From: CADEED01 sp043747835
Lineage (GTDB): Bacteria > Pseudomonadota > Gammaproteobacteria > Steroidobacterales > Steroidobacteraceae
Length of the DNA stretch: 64,000 bases
Assembly (NCBI GenBank): GCA_043747835.1
Contig: JAYTOK010000101.1
Span: 38,183-102,182 of the forward strand
Direction: 5' to 3'
In this document: in pieces, positions 1 to 8,550 of the stretch
Layout: each line of letters opens with the position of its first letter
How positions within the stretch are numbered: the stretch's first letter is position 1
The notes under the pieces: generated by a model
The model's database searches: none
What the model was told of the DNA's origin: nothing
The model's input: the letters and a program-made list of their open reading frames with translations, nothing else
Translations under genes and position numbers: made by a program

Positions 1-98
1 GCGAGCGCGGGCGTCACGGTGCCGGTGCCTGCCTGTCCGAAGGACGCGAAGCTGATCATCCCGGCGAGAACGAGGTACTTGGGGGTTCGACGAATCAT
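1..98 (-). CDS. 5' end of a small exported protein (partial)
   Basis: The ATG at 96-98 (complement) follows an AGGAG ribosome binding site six bases upstream. The frame stays open to the window edge. The visible 32 residues begin MIRRTPKYLVLAGMISFASF, a basic start followed by a hydrophobic stretch, and then GQAG. This looks like a Sec signal peptide with cleavage near the AG. The mature part is outside the window, so no function can be given. It lies 88 bases downstream of the LysR gene on the same strand. Confidence 0.6.
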   Translation of the reverse strand, partial: MIRRTPKYLVLAGMISFASFGQAGTGTVTPAL

Positions 99-186
99 GG
101 TGTTTCTCCTAACAAGTTTGAATTCCACGATGGTCAAACTACCGGGGACGCCATGCACGCACAAACGAGATGATTAGTCCGGCGCA

Positions 187-1077
187 TCAGTTTTCCTCAC
201 GCGGCCGGCAAGCCTCGATCAGCCACGCGCACAAAGAGCGAATGTCGTCACGATTTTCGTCTTCGGTACGAACTAACAATGTGTAGTTCTCCTGCGTCAC
301 GAGTTCGTCATCGAACACGCGCGCGAGACGGCCGCTCGCGAACTTGGCGCGGCTGAGCTCCGCCGGCAGCAGCGCGATGCCGATGCCCGTTTCCGCGGCG
401 CGCATCGCGGCCGACATCGAGTCGATGCGCACGATCTGCGAGGGAACCAGCGATTTCATGCCGACCGCGGTCGCCCATCGATCCCAGTCGTCGCGGCGCG
501 CCTCGTGCACGAGCAGCGTGTGCGCATTCAGATCTTCGTAGCGCGTCACCGGCTTCTCTGCGAGCAGCTCGGGCTTGCACGCGGGAATCATCGTCTGCGC
601 GAACAGCGGATGGGCGACGAGGCCGTTCCACGGCCCCGTGCCCACGACCACCGAGATGTCGGCCTCGGCCACGTGCGCGCGACCGCCCGCGCCGGACGTG
701 TCGATGCGCAGGTCGATGCCTGTATTCAACTTCGAGAACTCGGAGAGCCGCGGCAACAGCATCTCGCTCGCGAAGTAGGCAGGCACGTGCAGACGGACGC
801 TGTTGCGTCCATACCGAGCGCGCAACTGTTCGGTGACGGCTTCCAGGCGAACGAACAGATCGTCTATCTGCTCGAGGTAGCGCGCACCCGCGTCGGTCAG
901 CGCGAGGGCGCGCGCGCCCCGCGAGAAGAGCGGCAGTCCGAGCTGCGTCTCGAGCGTCTTGATCTGATGACTCACCGCCGAAGGCGTGATGCAAAGCTCA
1001 TCCGCGGCAACGGCAAAACTCGAATGCTTGGCGGCGATCTGGAAAGTCTTGATGGCCTTTAACGAAGGACTACGCAT
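187..1077 (-). CDS. LysR-family transcriptional regulator (GcvA-like)
   Basis: A 296-residue protein of normal LysR length. The winged helix-turn-helix covers about residues 5-65, with the typical run AADELCITPSAVSHQIKTLE and then LGLPLFSRG. Residues 90-290 form the periplasmic-binding-protein-like effector domain, including the late motif ETGIGIALLPAEL. The N-terminal pattern (LKAIKTFQIAAKHSSFAVAA) is closest to the GcvA/AmpR branch. The effector is not predictable. LysR regulators often control a divergent neighbour, but the gene upstream (1265-2062) points the same way, so the target may be the exported gene at 1-98 or lie elsewhere. Cytoplasmic DNA-binding protein. Confidence 0.9.
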   Translation of the reverse strand: MRSPSLKAIKTFQIAAKHSSFAVAADELCITPSAVSHQIKTLETQLGLPLFSRGARALALTDAGARYLEQIDDLFVRLEAVTEQLRARYGRNSVRLHVPAYFASEMLLPRLSEFSKLNTGIDLRIDTSGAGGRAHVAEADISVVVGTGPWNGLVAHPLFAQTMIPACKPELLAEKPVTRYEDLNAHTLLVHEARRDDWDRWATAVGMKSLVPSQIVRIDSMSAAMRAAETGIGIALLPAELSRAKFASGRLARVFDDELVTQENYTLLVRTEDENRDDIRSLCAWLIEACRPREEN

Positions 1078-1264
1078 TTCATTGGACGAACCTTCAGACA
1101 GGCAAAGCTGCGATGCCGGGAGTAAAGCAAGCTGCGTGCCAGGGTCGGAAATCGCGTAACTATTTGTTTTGCCGGGCCCTGCACCGTTGACGTGCCGTCA
1201 GATTGTTCACCAATGATGCGCTGCTTTCACATTTGCACTGGCGATGGGTGAACGTCGTGTGACA

Positions 1265-2062
1265 TCACACGGCTTCCGCGAGCGAGCGCAACACCATCGC
1301 CGCGTCCGCCTCCGGCAATTTCAGGATGCGGTCGTAGAGCGAGATGGTGATCGCGCAAACTTTCCCGCGGTCGACGCCGGGAGCGGCAACGTTCCCGAGC
1401 ATCTGCGCGTCGTCGCCGAATTCCTCGGCCAGCGCCTGTACGACGGGAACGAGCTTCTCCTGCGCGACGTTGGGCGGCTCAGCAGCCGCGGGCTCTTCCG
1501 CGGAACTGCGGATCACTTCCGCGAGCAGTGTCAGCGAGCGGCTTTCCGCGGCTTCATCGAAGTACTTCGCGAAGTCGATGGGGCCCGCGACCTGCGGGAA
1601 CAGGTAACGGAAACACGAATCGCCGTCCTTCTGCAGCACGCGCAGGTTGCCCAGCATCTCGCGCATGAGCGCGATCAGAGAGTCTTGCGACGCGTTGCCC
1701 ATGCGCCGCGACGTGACGCCGCTCACCTCGCTCATCACGAGCGACGTGAACGCGCCCATCTGCTTCGGGTCGACGACGGTTCGTTTGTATTCGGCGAGGA
1801 TCTTCGAGTAAGCGGCGGGTTCGTGTTTCTTGAGAACCCGGTAGACAGGGACCTCGAGCAGCTTCTCTTCGGCGTGGCGGATCGCATACCACTCGCTGAC
1901 ACGCGGGGCGACGAAGTGATTGCCGAGCGCCGCGGCCAGCACGATGCACACCGTGACGATGCCGATGCCGGATTTCGTTTCCCTGCCGCGCGCGACCAGC
2001 GCGCCAACCAGGCCGCCGAGCGCGCCGGTGATCGTAGCGGTGGCCAGTGAAATCCAGTCCAT
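1265..2062 (-). CDS. Hypothetical inner-membrane protein with two N-terminal helices
   Basis: A 265-residue protein of unrecognised family. Two hydrophobic segments are visible: residues 4-25 (glycine-rich, TITGALGGLVGALVA) and about 32-53 (SGIGIVTVCIVLAAALGNHF). A hydrophilic, mostly helical tail of about 210 residues follows. The helix-short loop-helix arrangement would leave both ends on the same side, probably the cytoplasm. No catalytic motif is seen. The gene stands alone, with 187 bases to the LysR gene, and shares no operon structure with its neighbours. Codon use matches the surrounding chromosome, so it is very likely a real gene. Confidence 0.7.
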   Translation of the reverse strand: MDWISLATATITGALGGLVGALVARGRETKSGIGIVTVCIVLAAALGNHFVAPRVSEWYAIRHAEEKLLEVPVYRVLKKHEPAAYSKILAEYKRTVVDPKQMGAFTSLVMSEVSGVTSRRMGNASQDSLIALMREMLGNLRVLQKDGDSCFRYLFPQVAGPIDFAKYFDEAAESRSLTLLAEVIRSSAEEPAAAEPPNVAQEKLVPVVQALAEEFGDDAQMLGNVAAPGVDRGKVCAITISLYDRILKLPEADAAMVLRSLAEAV

Positions 2063-2438
2063 GCGCGTCTCCCGGAAAACCCGAGCCTAGCAGCTCGCGG
2101 CGAAACCGGGCGACGACGGTGAGGGTTCCCGCCGCCGTCCGAAAACGCGGGCGGTAGCTAGACGAAGCAGGGTGGCATCGGAGTGGCGAAGTGGGCGCGC
2201 GCCCGGGGCCGGCGACTGCTCCGGTGGCCGGATTCCGGTAAATACCGGCCTGTGACGCAGTTTCTGGAAAACAGGGTGCCGGCTGTGTATAGTCGCGCCC
2301 GCTCCTTCAGGGTCGTGCGGTCATCGCCCCCTAGAGCTCGCGATCTTCAACGATTCGCAAATCAATCCCTCGCTAATGACCGCTCTCGAAACCTTCGAGC
2401 AGTGCGAGTCTGTTCTCTCTTTTTTACAAGGCATTTCA
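2063..2438 (+). promoter_or_regulatory. Leader and promoter region of the DEAD-box helicase gene
   Basis: This 376-base gap holds no convincing gene. It contains a perfect palindrome, CCGGTAAATACCGG, at 2235-2248, and a TATAGT -10-like hexamer at 2288-2293 without a clear -35. A start there would leave an mRNA leader of about 140 bases before the ATG at 2439. Long leaders are common on cold-inducible RNA helicase genes, but that regulation is inference. The leader ends in a pyrimidine run (about 2411-2425) just before the weak AAGG ribosome binding site. Confidence 0.35.
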
Positions 2439-4223
2439 ATGTCATTCGATTCTCTCGGGCTGAAGCCCGAGCTGCTGCGTGCCGTGGCCGACAAGGGCTA
2501 CACGGAACCCACTCCCATCCAGAAAGAAGCCATTCCGGCAGTCCTCGCGGGCCGCGACGTACTCGCGGGCGCGCAGACCGGCACCGGCAAGACCGCCGGC
2601 TTCGTGCTGCCGATCCTGCAGCGCCTCGGCGCCCGCGGTCAGCGCAATCCGCGCTGCCTCGTGCTCGTGCCGACGCGCGAACTCGCCGCGCAGGTCGAGC
2701 AGAGCGTGAAGGACTACGGCAAGTACGTGGACCTCCGCTCGCACGTGGTCTTCGGCGGCGTGTCCGAACGCCCGCAGATCGACAAGCTGCGCTTTGGCTG
2801 CGACATCCTCGTCGCGACGCCGGGCCGCCTCCTCGATCTCGCCGAACAGCGCGCGGTCTCGCTGTCCGAAGTGCAGATCTTCGTGCTCGATGAAGCGGAC
2901 CGCATGCTCGACATGGGCTTCATCCACGACCTCAAGCGCGTGCTCAAACTATTGCCCGCGCAACGCCAGAACCTCATGTTCTCGGCGACCTACTCCGACG
3001 ACATCCGCGATCTCGCGAACCGCTTCGTGAAGAACCCGGTGAGCGTGCAGGTCACGCCGCGCAACGCGACCGCCGAGAAGGTGGAGCAGAGCGCGTATCG
3101 CGTTCCGAAGGAACACAAACGGCACCTGCTCGCGCACCTGATCCAGTCAGGCGACTGGCACCAGGTGCTCGTCTTCACGCGCACCAAGCACGGCGCGAAC
3201 CGTCTCACGCAGCAGCTCGAGAAGGCGGGCGTGACGGCGATGGCGATCCACGGCAACAAGAGTCAGAACGCACGCGTGCGCGCGCTCGAGGACTTCAAGG
3301 AAAACCGCATCACGGCGCTCGTGGCGACGGAAGTCGCGGCGCGCGGGCTCGACATCAAGGAGCTGCCCCACGTCGTGAACTACGAATTGCCGAACGTGCC
3401 GGAAGACTACGTGCACCGCATTGGTCGCACCGCGCGTGCGGGCTCGACGGGCGCCGCGATCTCGCTGGTGTCGCCGGACGAAGTCTCGCTGCTGCGCGAC
3501 ATCGAGAAGGTGCTCAAGCGCGGGATCGAGTTCCTGCCGACGCCGCAGTTCGAAATCAAAGAGGGCACGCACACGCCGCGTGCGGACAGCCGTGAGTCGG
3601 GCGAGTATTCGCCTCACCAGGATCCGCGTCGCCGGCCCGAGCATCGCCGCACTGGCGGTGGTGGCGGCGGACGCCGCAGTGGTGGTGGCCAGCGCGGAGC
3701 GCCGCGCGGTGGTGGCGCGGGTCGCGTCAGTCATGAGGCCTACACGCCCGACTTCGCCGGCGCCGACGCGTCGGCTCCGCGCGCGGATGCGCAGGCGCCG
3801 GGCGCCGAGAGACCTAGCAACCCGAATCGCGAAGGCGCGACCGGTCACCGTGTCGGCGGGGGCGGTGGTCGCGGCCGGCGCGGCGTCGGTGGCGGGCACC
3901 ACGGCCAGAATCGCGGCGGTCAGCCCGGCCAGCAGGGCCAGGGCGGTCAACGCGGTGAATCGCGAGGCGGGCAATCCGCCGGTCAGCCCGCGGGCCAATC
4001 CGGTCATGGCGGTCGCGGTGGCGGTGGGCATTCCGGCCAGAGCCGTGCCGGTGGCAGGAGCGGCGGCGGTGGTGGCGGTGGCAGGAGCAGCGGCGGTGGT
4101 GGCGGTGGCCAGCGCAGTCGCGGCGGCTTCGCGCGCGGTGCGCGCTCGTCGAAACCCGGCAGTGGCAGTGGTTCGAGCGGCGGATCGAGTGGCGGACCCG
4201 GCGGGTTCTCGCGGATCACCTGA
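2439..4223 (+). CDS. rhlE: ATP-dependent DEAD-box RNA helicase, RhlE type
   Basis: The frame opens at 2376, but the family start MSFDSLGL is at 2439, giving 594 residues. The helicase motifs come in order: Q motif (GYTEPTPIQ), Walker A (AQTGTGKT), PTREL, TPGR, DEAD, SAT, ARGLDI and HRIGRTAR. From about residue 370 the tail is basic and extremely glycine-rich, with GGGGG and SGGGG runs, a typical low-complexity RNA-binding extension. The enzyme unwinds RNA duplexes using ATP, in ribosome assembly and RNA turnover. The MSFDSLGL N-terminus and the GRT-box spacing fit RhlE better than DeaD or SrmB. It converges with the kinase gene at 4242, leaving an 18-base gap. Confidence 0.93.
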   Translation: MSFDSLGLKPELLRAVADKGYTEPTPIQKEAIPAVLAGRDVLAGAQTGTGKTAGFVLPILQRLGARGQRNPRCLVLVPTRELAAQVEQSVKDYGKYVDLRSHVVFGGVSERPQIDKLRFGCDILVATPGRLLDLAEQRAVSLSEVQIFVLDEADRMLDMGFIHDLKRVLKLLPAQRQNLMFSATYSDDIRDLANRFVKNPVSVQVTPRNATAEKVEQSAYRVPKEHKRHLLAHLIQSGDWHQVLVFTRTKHGANRLTQQLEKAGVTAMAIHGNKSQNARVRALEDFKENRITALVATEVAARGLDIKELPHVVNYELPNVPEDYVHRIGRTARAGSTGAAISLVSPDEVSLLRDIEKVLKRGIEFLPTPQFEIKEGTHTPRADSRESGEYSPHQDPRRRPEHRRTGGGGGGRRSGGGQRGAPRGGGAGRVSHEAYTPDFAGADASAPRADAQAPGAERPSNPNREGATGHRVGGGGGRGRRGVGGGHHGQNRGGQPGQQGQGGQRGESRGGQSAGQPAGQSGHGGRGGGGHSGQSRAGGRSGGGGGGGRSSGGGGGGQRSRGGFARGARSSKPGSGSGSSGGSSGGPGGFSRIT

Positions 4224-4241
4224 GCGAGCGTCGATCTGCGC

Positions 4242-5522
4242 TCAGGCGACTGCGGATGCGGCGTCTTGTGCTTCGATGGGCAACCGGATGAAGAAGTTGG
4301 TCCCTTTGCCCATCTCGGACTGAAAATCGAGCGAGCCACCGTGGCTCTTCACCACGTTGTGGGCGATGGATAGTCCCTGGCCCGTTCCCTTGCCGACTTC
4401 TTTCGTCGTGAAGAACGGCTCGAAGATCCGCTTGCGGATCGCATCGGGAATGCCGCCGCCCGTGTCGCCGATCATGATCACGGCGAAGTCGCCTTCCAGG
4501 AACGTGCGCACGGTGATGAGGCCCTTGTCGTGCGTGCCCTTGACGCGATCGCCGATCGCATGCGCGGCGTTCACGACGAGATTCAGCACGACCTGGTTGA
4601 TCTGTCCGCCGTGACAGGTCACGAGCGGCAACGCCGAGTCCAGTTGTATGTCGACATCCGCGACGTACCGGTATTCGCTGCGGGCGACCACGAGCGTGCT
4701 GTTGATGGCGCGGTTCAGATCCACCTGGCTCATGTCGCGCTGATCCGCGTACGAGAATTCTTTCATCGAGCGTACGATCTCGGCGATGCGGCCCAGGCCG
4801 TCCGCCACGCGTGCGAGGGCGGGCGGCAGCTCGTGCCGCAGCTCTTCCACGTCCTCGTCGATCGGCTCGTCCGGTAGTTTGGCCTGCAGCTTCGCGTTGT
4901 GCGCGAGGATGTCCTGCAGCGCCTCGCGGATGAACGCGACACTGTCGTTGAGGTACTGGATCGGCGTGTTGATTTCGTGGGCGACGCCGGCGGCCAGACG
5001 GCCGATGGACTCGAGCCGCTCGCCCGAGGCGAGCCGCTGTTCGGCGCGCTTGCGTTCGGTGATGTCGAAGCCCATGCCGATGATGCCGATGACATCGCCG
5101 TTCTCGTCCTTGAGCGGTACTTTGGACGTGACGACTGTGCGTTCCTCGCCCGTTGCCTTGTCGAAACCCGGTTCCTCGAGACCGATGATGGCCTGCCCGG
5201 ATTTGAGGAGCGCCTGTTCGTCGGCGAAGAATTTTTCCGCGAGCTCGCGGCTGAAGTAATCGAAGTCGGACTTACCGATCGCTTCCCCGGAAGTCGTGCC
5301 CATATTGCGGGCGAGGTGCGCGTTGCACGCGATGAAGCGGCTGCTCACGTCCTTCGCGTAGATGAATGCGGGGATGAGGTCGATCATCGTGCGCAGCAAC
5401 GTGCGCTCGTGGGCGAGGGCGGTCGCGAGATCCTGGCGCGCGGAGGCTTCCGCCTCGAGCGCACTGCTCATTCGGACAATGGCGGTGTCGTCACCACTCC
5501 CGCTTTCCGGCTTGTCGGACAC
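4242..5522 (-). CDS. PAS-domain sensor histidine kinase (orphan, soluble)
   Basis: 426 residues. There is no transmembrane segment. Residues 20-40 look coiled-coil, then a PAS domain covers about 42-158 and ends in the usual GFDITERKRAEQRL linker. The phospho-accepting histidine is H182 in GVAHEINTPIQYL. The HATPase domain has the N box NQVVLNLVVNAAHAIG, G1 DTGGGIP, F box IFEPFFTTK and G2 GKGTGQGLSIA. The HEINTPIQ variant is typical of complex HWE-unrelated hybrid kinases. No response regulator is encoded nearby, so the partner is unknown. It probably senses a cytoplasmic or membrane-diffusible cue through PAS. Confidence 0.9.
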   Translation of the reverse strand: MSDKPESGSGDDTAIVRMSSALEAEASARQDLATALAHERTLLRTMIDLIPAFIYAKDVSSRFIACNAHLARNMGTTSGEAIGKSDFDYFSRELAEKFFADEQALLKSGQAIIGLEEPGFDKATGEERTVVTSKVPLKDENGDVIGIIGMGFDITERKRAEQRLASGERLESIGRLAAGVAHEINTPIQYLNDSVAFIREALQDILAHNAKLQAKLPDEPIDEDVEELRHELPPALARVADGLGRIAEIVRSMKEFSYADQRDMSQVDLNRAINSTLVVARSEYRYVADVDIQLDSALPLVTCHGGQINQVVLNLVVNAAHAIGDRVKGTHDKGLITVRTFLEGDFAVIMIGDTGGGIPDAIRKRIFEPFFTTKEVGKGTGQGLSIAHNVVKSHGGSLDFQSEMGKGTNFFIRLPIEAQDAASAVA

Positions 5523-5644
5523 GTAAGACTCCCGGCCCCCAGCGGGCTCCTCAAGGGAGTAGCGGCGAAAAACGCGCTTTCTGAAAGGGCGGGAACGGTT
5601 TTGCGAACGCCGTCACCCAAAGCGCCAAAGACACGGCCCTAGTG

Positions 5645-5677
5645 AAAAGCCCGCGCAGCCCGGAAGGCCGCGCGGGC
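5645..5677 (-). terminator. Rho-independent terminator downstream of the EF-hand gene
   Basis: An inverted repeat, GCCCGCGC (5649-5656) with GCGCGGGC (5670-5677), is followed on the minus strand by a TTTT tract. It lies about 145 bases past the stop of the EF-hand gene and in its direction of transcription. The gap between that stop and the kinase start (5523-5820) shows no other gene. Its proximal part, read in another frame, gives a Ser/Pro/Gln-rich tail. Confidence 0.6.
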
Positions 5678-5820
5678 AGGTCGACCACGACGCTGGCGTG
5701 TTATTGCCGCGGGCTCTCGGTGTCCGGCAGGTTCGTATCAGGCTGGCCCGTGGCAATCCCTCGCCATGTCCGACTGGGGCTGCGACTGCGGCTGGCTCGG
5801 GGTCGTGGACTCGCCCGGGC

Positions 5821-6063
5821 TCACTGCGCCTTCTCGAACTCGGCGTTGTCGAGATAGCCGTCGGCGTTCGCATCGGCCGTCGAGAACACGATGTTCATGT
5901 CGGCGGACGCCTCGGACTTCGAGATGCGGCCGTCGCGGTTCGTGTCGATCGAATCGAACGGCGCGCCGGTGTGTGCCGTGCCCTTGTCGCCCGCGATCGC
6001 GGTGCCGGCTACGGGGATCAGGGCGGCGATGGCAACGGCCATCAATGACTTGCGGTATTTCAT
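5821..6063 (-). CDS. Small exported EF-hand calcium-binding protein
   Basis: 80 residues. The start is the ATG at 6061-6063, chosen because of a GGAG ribosome binding site and because the protein then opens with a signal peptide (KYRKSLMAVAIAALIPVAG, cleavage near AIAG). The mature part holds two EF-hand loops, DTNRDGRISKSE and DANADGYLDNAE, each with Asp/Asn at positions 1, 3 and 5 and a terminal Glu at 12. It should bind Ca2+ in the periplasm. Its partner is unknown. A terminator lies about 145 bases downstream. The open frame upstream of this start is not supported. Confidence 0.8.
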   Translation of the reverse strand: MKYRKSLMAVAIAALIPVAGTAIAGDKGTAHTGAPFDSIDTNRDGRISKSEASADMNIVFSTADANADGYLDNAEFEKAQ

Positions 6064-6367
6064 GTGGACTCCTCGAACGTCGGAAGGATTGAAGGCTGCG
6101 ACGCCCGAACGGTGAGTTCGGCGTCGTGCCACGCGGTTCCCGATCGTTCGGCCGCGCGTCTGTCGAATCGGGTCGTCGCATCACGACAATCGTTCATTCG
6201 CGCGAGGCCGATCGACGGCGGCGTTTCGCGCCCTAACTACAAACAAGCACTCGCGGGTCGCGGATCGGGGACGTCGGAGGTTGCCCGGCTCCCGTTGCGC
6301 GCACGGGCGATGCCCATGCGTCCCGCTGGATGCGCCGAAGTTTTTGCGGGTAGGAGAAATCCCCGGC
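6064..6367. promoter_or_regulatory. Divergent intergenic region with a hairpin
   Basis: A 304-base gap between the divergent EF-hand and signal peptidase genes, with no gene. Around 6099-6124 there is a near-perfect inverted repeat, GACGCC(C)GAAC with GTTCGGCGTC, separated by about five bases. It could be a regulator site or a leader hairpin of the EF-hand transcript. The right end carries the AGGAG ribosome binding site at about 6352 that fixes the start at 6368. Confidence 0.3.
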
Positions 6368-6961
6368 ATGCTGGAGCGGATGTCGCAAGGTCGGAAAATC
6401 TCGATTGCTGTCGCCGCTGTCAGCGCCGTAGTCATTGGCGTAACGGTTGCAACGTACGTGATCAATCCTTTCAACACCGCGAGCGACGATCCGCGAGCGC
6501 GGATCCTGGGTTACACGCTGTATCGCGCGCCGAGCCGTTCCATGGAACCCGCGCTGCGCGAAGGCGACGTCTTCATCGTCAGCGCGGCCGCGCTGCGCAA
6601 TCGCGATCCGCACATCGGCGAGATCGTGGTGTTCCGCTTCCCGCCCGATCCGGCAGTCAGCTACGTGAAGCGTGTCGTCGCAACGGGCGGCACCACGATC
6701 GAGATGCGCAAAGGCGCGTTGTACGTCGACGGGCAGGCTGTCGACGAGCCGTGGCTGCCGGCGGAGCCCACTAGTACGGCGGTCTAAGATGGAATGACGA
6801 CGCCGCTGCGCGAGGAAGACATCTACTCCAACCTGGCGCCGCTCGGCGTGCCGGAGAATCACTTCTTCGTGCTCGGGGACAATCGAAGCAACAGTTCGGA
6901 CAGTCGCGTCTGGGGATTCGTGCCGCGAGAGAACATGATCGGGATCGTCGCGGAAGACTGA
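6368..6961 (+). pseudogene. Signal peptidase I gene interrupted by an in-frame TAA
   Basis: From the ATG at 6368 (AGGAG upstream) the frame reads a transmembrane anchor (residues 10-31), the serine box YRAPSRSMEP with nucleophile S58, and the lysine box VKRVVATGGTTIE with K101. A TAA at 6785-6787 stops it. Without any frame change the same frame then encodes HFFVLGDNRSNSSDSRVWGF and ends at 6961, which is the conserved C-terminal box of family S26 (GDNR, S.DSR). The stop therefore removes an essential strand. An internal ATG at 6794 could start the 55-residue tail separately. This may be a recent nonsense mutation, a sequencing error or readthrough. As it stands the gene is probably inactive. 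A housekeeping signal peptidase should exist elsewhere. Confidence 0.8.
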
Positions 6962-6980
6962 CAACAAGAAGGATCAACCC

Positions 6981-8453
6981 ATGTCGGATGCTCAGGAATC
7001 CAAGCCTTCCGAACTCGCGCCCTGGGTGCGCGCGGACTTGCCGGAGCCGCCGCGGCCGCGCGGCCTCTCGTGGATCAGCGTCTGTGGGCCGGGAATCATC
7101 GTCCTCGGCGTATCCATCGGCAGCGGCGAATTCCTGCTAGGTCCCGCGACCTTCGTGAAGCATGGCTTCTCGTTGTTGTGGGTCACTCTCGCCGCCGTGT
7201 TCTTCCAGACGGTCTTCAATACCGAGCTCATGCGCTACACGCTCGCGACCGGCGAGCCGATCGTCACGGGCTTCATGCGGACGCGTCCCGGAAAGACGTT
7301 CTGGGCCTGGTTCTACGCATTCCTCTACTTCCTGCAGATCGGCTGGCCCGCATGGGCCGCGACAGCCGCAGGCGCGATCTTCTTCCTCGCCGTCGGTCGA
7401 CTGGCGCACATTCCCGCGGAGAGCATGACTATCTACGCGATCGGCGTCGCAACGCTGCTCTCGTGCGTGTTCGTTCTACTGCTCGGCAAGCGCATCGCGC
7501 GCACGCTCGAGATCCTCAACTGGGTTCTCGTCACCTGCATCATCGGCGGCTTCGCCGCGCTCGCCATCGCGTTCGCAGCTCCTGCGACGTGGGCGGCGGC
7601 CATCGTGGGATTCGCCGGATACGACTTGCCGCGCGGCGCCTTCAACTTCCTGCCCGACGACGTCGACATCCTGCTGCTCGGCGCGCTCGTCGGGTATTCC
7701 GGCGGCGGCGGCGTGCTGAATCTGACCTTGTCGAACTGGGCGCGCGACAAGGGTTACGGCATGGGCAGCCGCGTCGGTCACATCGCGGGCGCGGTCGGCG
7801 GCGAGAAGACGCAACTCGCGGATACGGGATTCATTTTCGAGCCCGACGCGCCGAACCTCGCGCGTTGGCGCGGCTGGTGGCGCATCGTGCGCGTCGATCA
7901 GTGGGGGATATTTTTCGTCGGCGCGCTGCTCGGCATGATGCTGCCGTCGCTGCTCTACGTCACGTTCATCGAGAGCGGCACGAACATCATGGGCCCGTCG
8001 ATCAGCGCCGTGCTCGCGAACAACATGAGCATGGCCGCGGCGCCGTGGCTCGGGCTCACGATCGCCGCGCTCGGCGTGTGGATTCTCTTCAAGACTCAGC
8101 TCGACGTCATCGAGGGAATGACCCGCTCGATCACCGACATTCTGTGGACGGGGAGCGTGCGCGTGCGCGACTGGCGGGGCGGCGACGTGCGCGCCGTGTA
8201 CTACATCGTGCTGTCGGTGATCGCGATCTGGGGCATCGTCGCGTCGATGTTCGTAGCTCCTGATCTGCTGCTGAAGATCGGCGCGAACATCGCAGGTGTC
8301 GTGTTCATCATCGCGTCGCTGCACGTGCTCTATGTGAACACGCGGCTGCTTCCCCCGGCGCTGCGGCCGCCGCTGTGGCGGCGAGCCGTTCTCGTTGCCA
8401 TGGTCGGGTTCTATGGCTTCTTCGTCATCTTGGTGGCGAAGTCCTTCTTGTAG
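6981..8453 (+). CDS. Nramp-related divalent metal transporter family protein
   Basis: 490 residues with a soluble Pro-rich start and about 11 hydrophobic helices. The first helix carries GPGIIVLGVSIGSGEFL, and the sixth region carries GALVGYSGGGGVLNL. This resembles the LeuT-fold Nramp family, but the canonical metal-binding DPGN of helix 1 is replaced by GSGE, so it belongs to the divergent Nramp-like group. The substrate may not be Mn2+ or Fe2+. The start has an AAGGA site seven bases upstream. It lies 19 bases after the broken signal peptidase gene on the same strand, so the two may have shared a transcript. Confidence 0.75.
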   Translation: MSDAQESKPSELAPWVRADLPEPPRPRGLSWISVCGPGIIVLGVSIGSGEFLLGPATFVKHGFSLLWVTLAAVFFQTVFNTELMRYTLATGEPIVTGFMRTRPGKTFWAWFYAFLYFLQIGWPAWAATAAGAIFFLAVGRLAHIPAESMTIYAIGVATLLSCVFVLLLGKRIARTLEILNWVLVTCIIGGFAALAIAFAAPATWAAAIVGFAGYDLPRGAFNFLPDDVDILLLGALVGYSGGGGVLNLTLSNWARDKGYGMGSRVGHIAGAVGGEKTQLADTGFIFEPDAPNLARWRGWWRIVRVDQWGIFFVGALLGMMLPSLLYVTFIESGTNIMGPSISAVLANNMSMAAAPWLGLTIAALGVWILFKTQLDVIEGMTRSITDILWTGSVRVRDWRGGDVRAVYYIVLSVIAIWGIVASMFVAPDLLLKIGANIAGVVFIIASLHVLYVNTRLLPPALRPPLWRRAVLVAMVGFYGFFVILVAKSFL

Positions 8454-8480
8454 CGTCCATATCGGTACTCGGTCATAAAG

Positions 8481-8550
8481 TATCGATAAACAATAAAAAA
8501 CTATTGACTAGCGCGTTTCAAAGAATCATCCTTCGTCGCAAGGAGGACTC
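8481..8550 (+). promoter_or_regulatory. Promoter/operator region of the DUF2975-XRE pair
   Basis: A short AT-rich island in GC-rich DNA. It contains the palindrome TATCGATA (8481-8488), an inverted repeat CAATA (8491-8495) / TATTG (8502-8506), and a good -35 hexamer TTGACT (8504-8509) that overlaps the right arm. The -10 is weak. A strong AAGGAGG ribosome binding site precedes the ATG at 8551. A repressor bound at the inverted repeat would block the -35. The XRE protein of the same operon is the obvious candidate, but this is inference. Confidence 0.5.

Noticed and set aside
3147..4031. Long minus-strand ORF opposite rhlE
   Set aside because: It is the shadow of the glycine-rich tail and helicase core in GC-rich DNA, with Ala/Arg/Thr-only composition and no motif.
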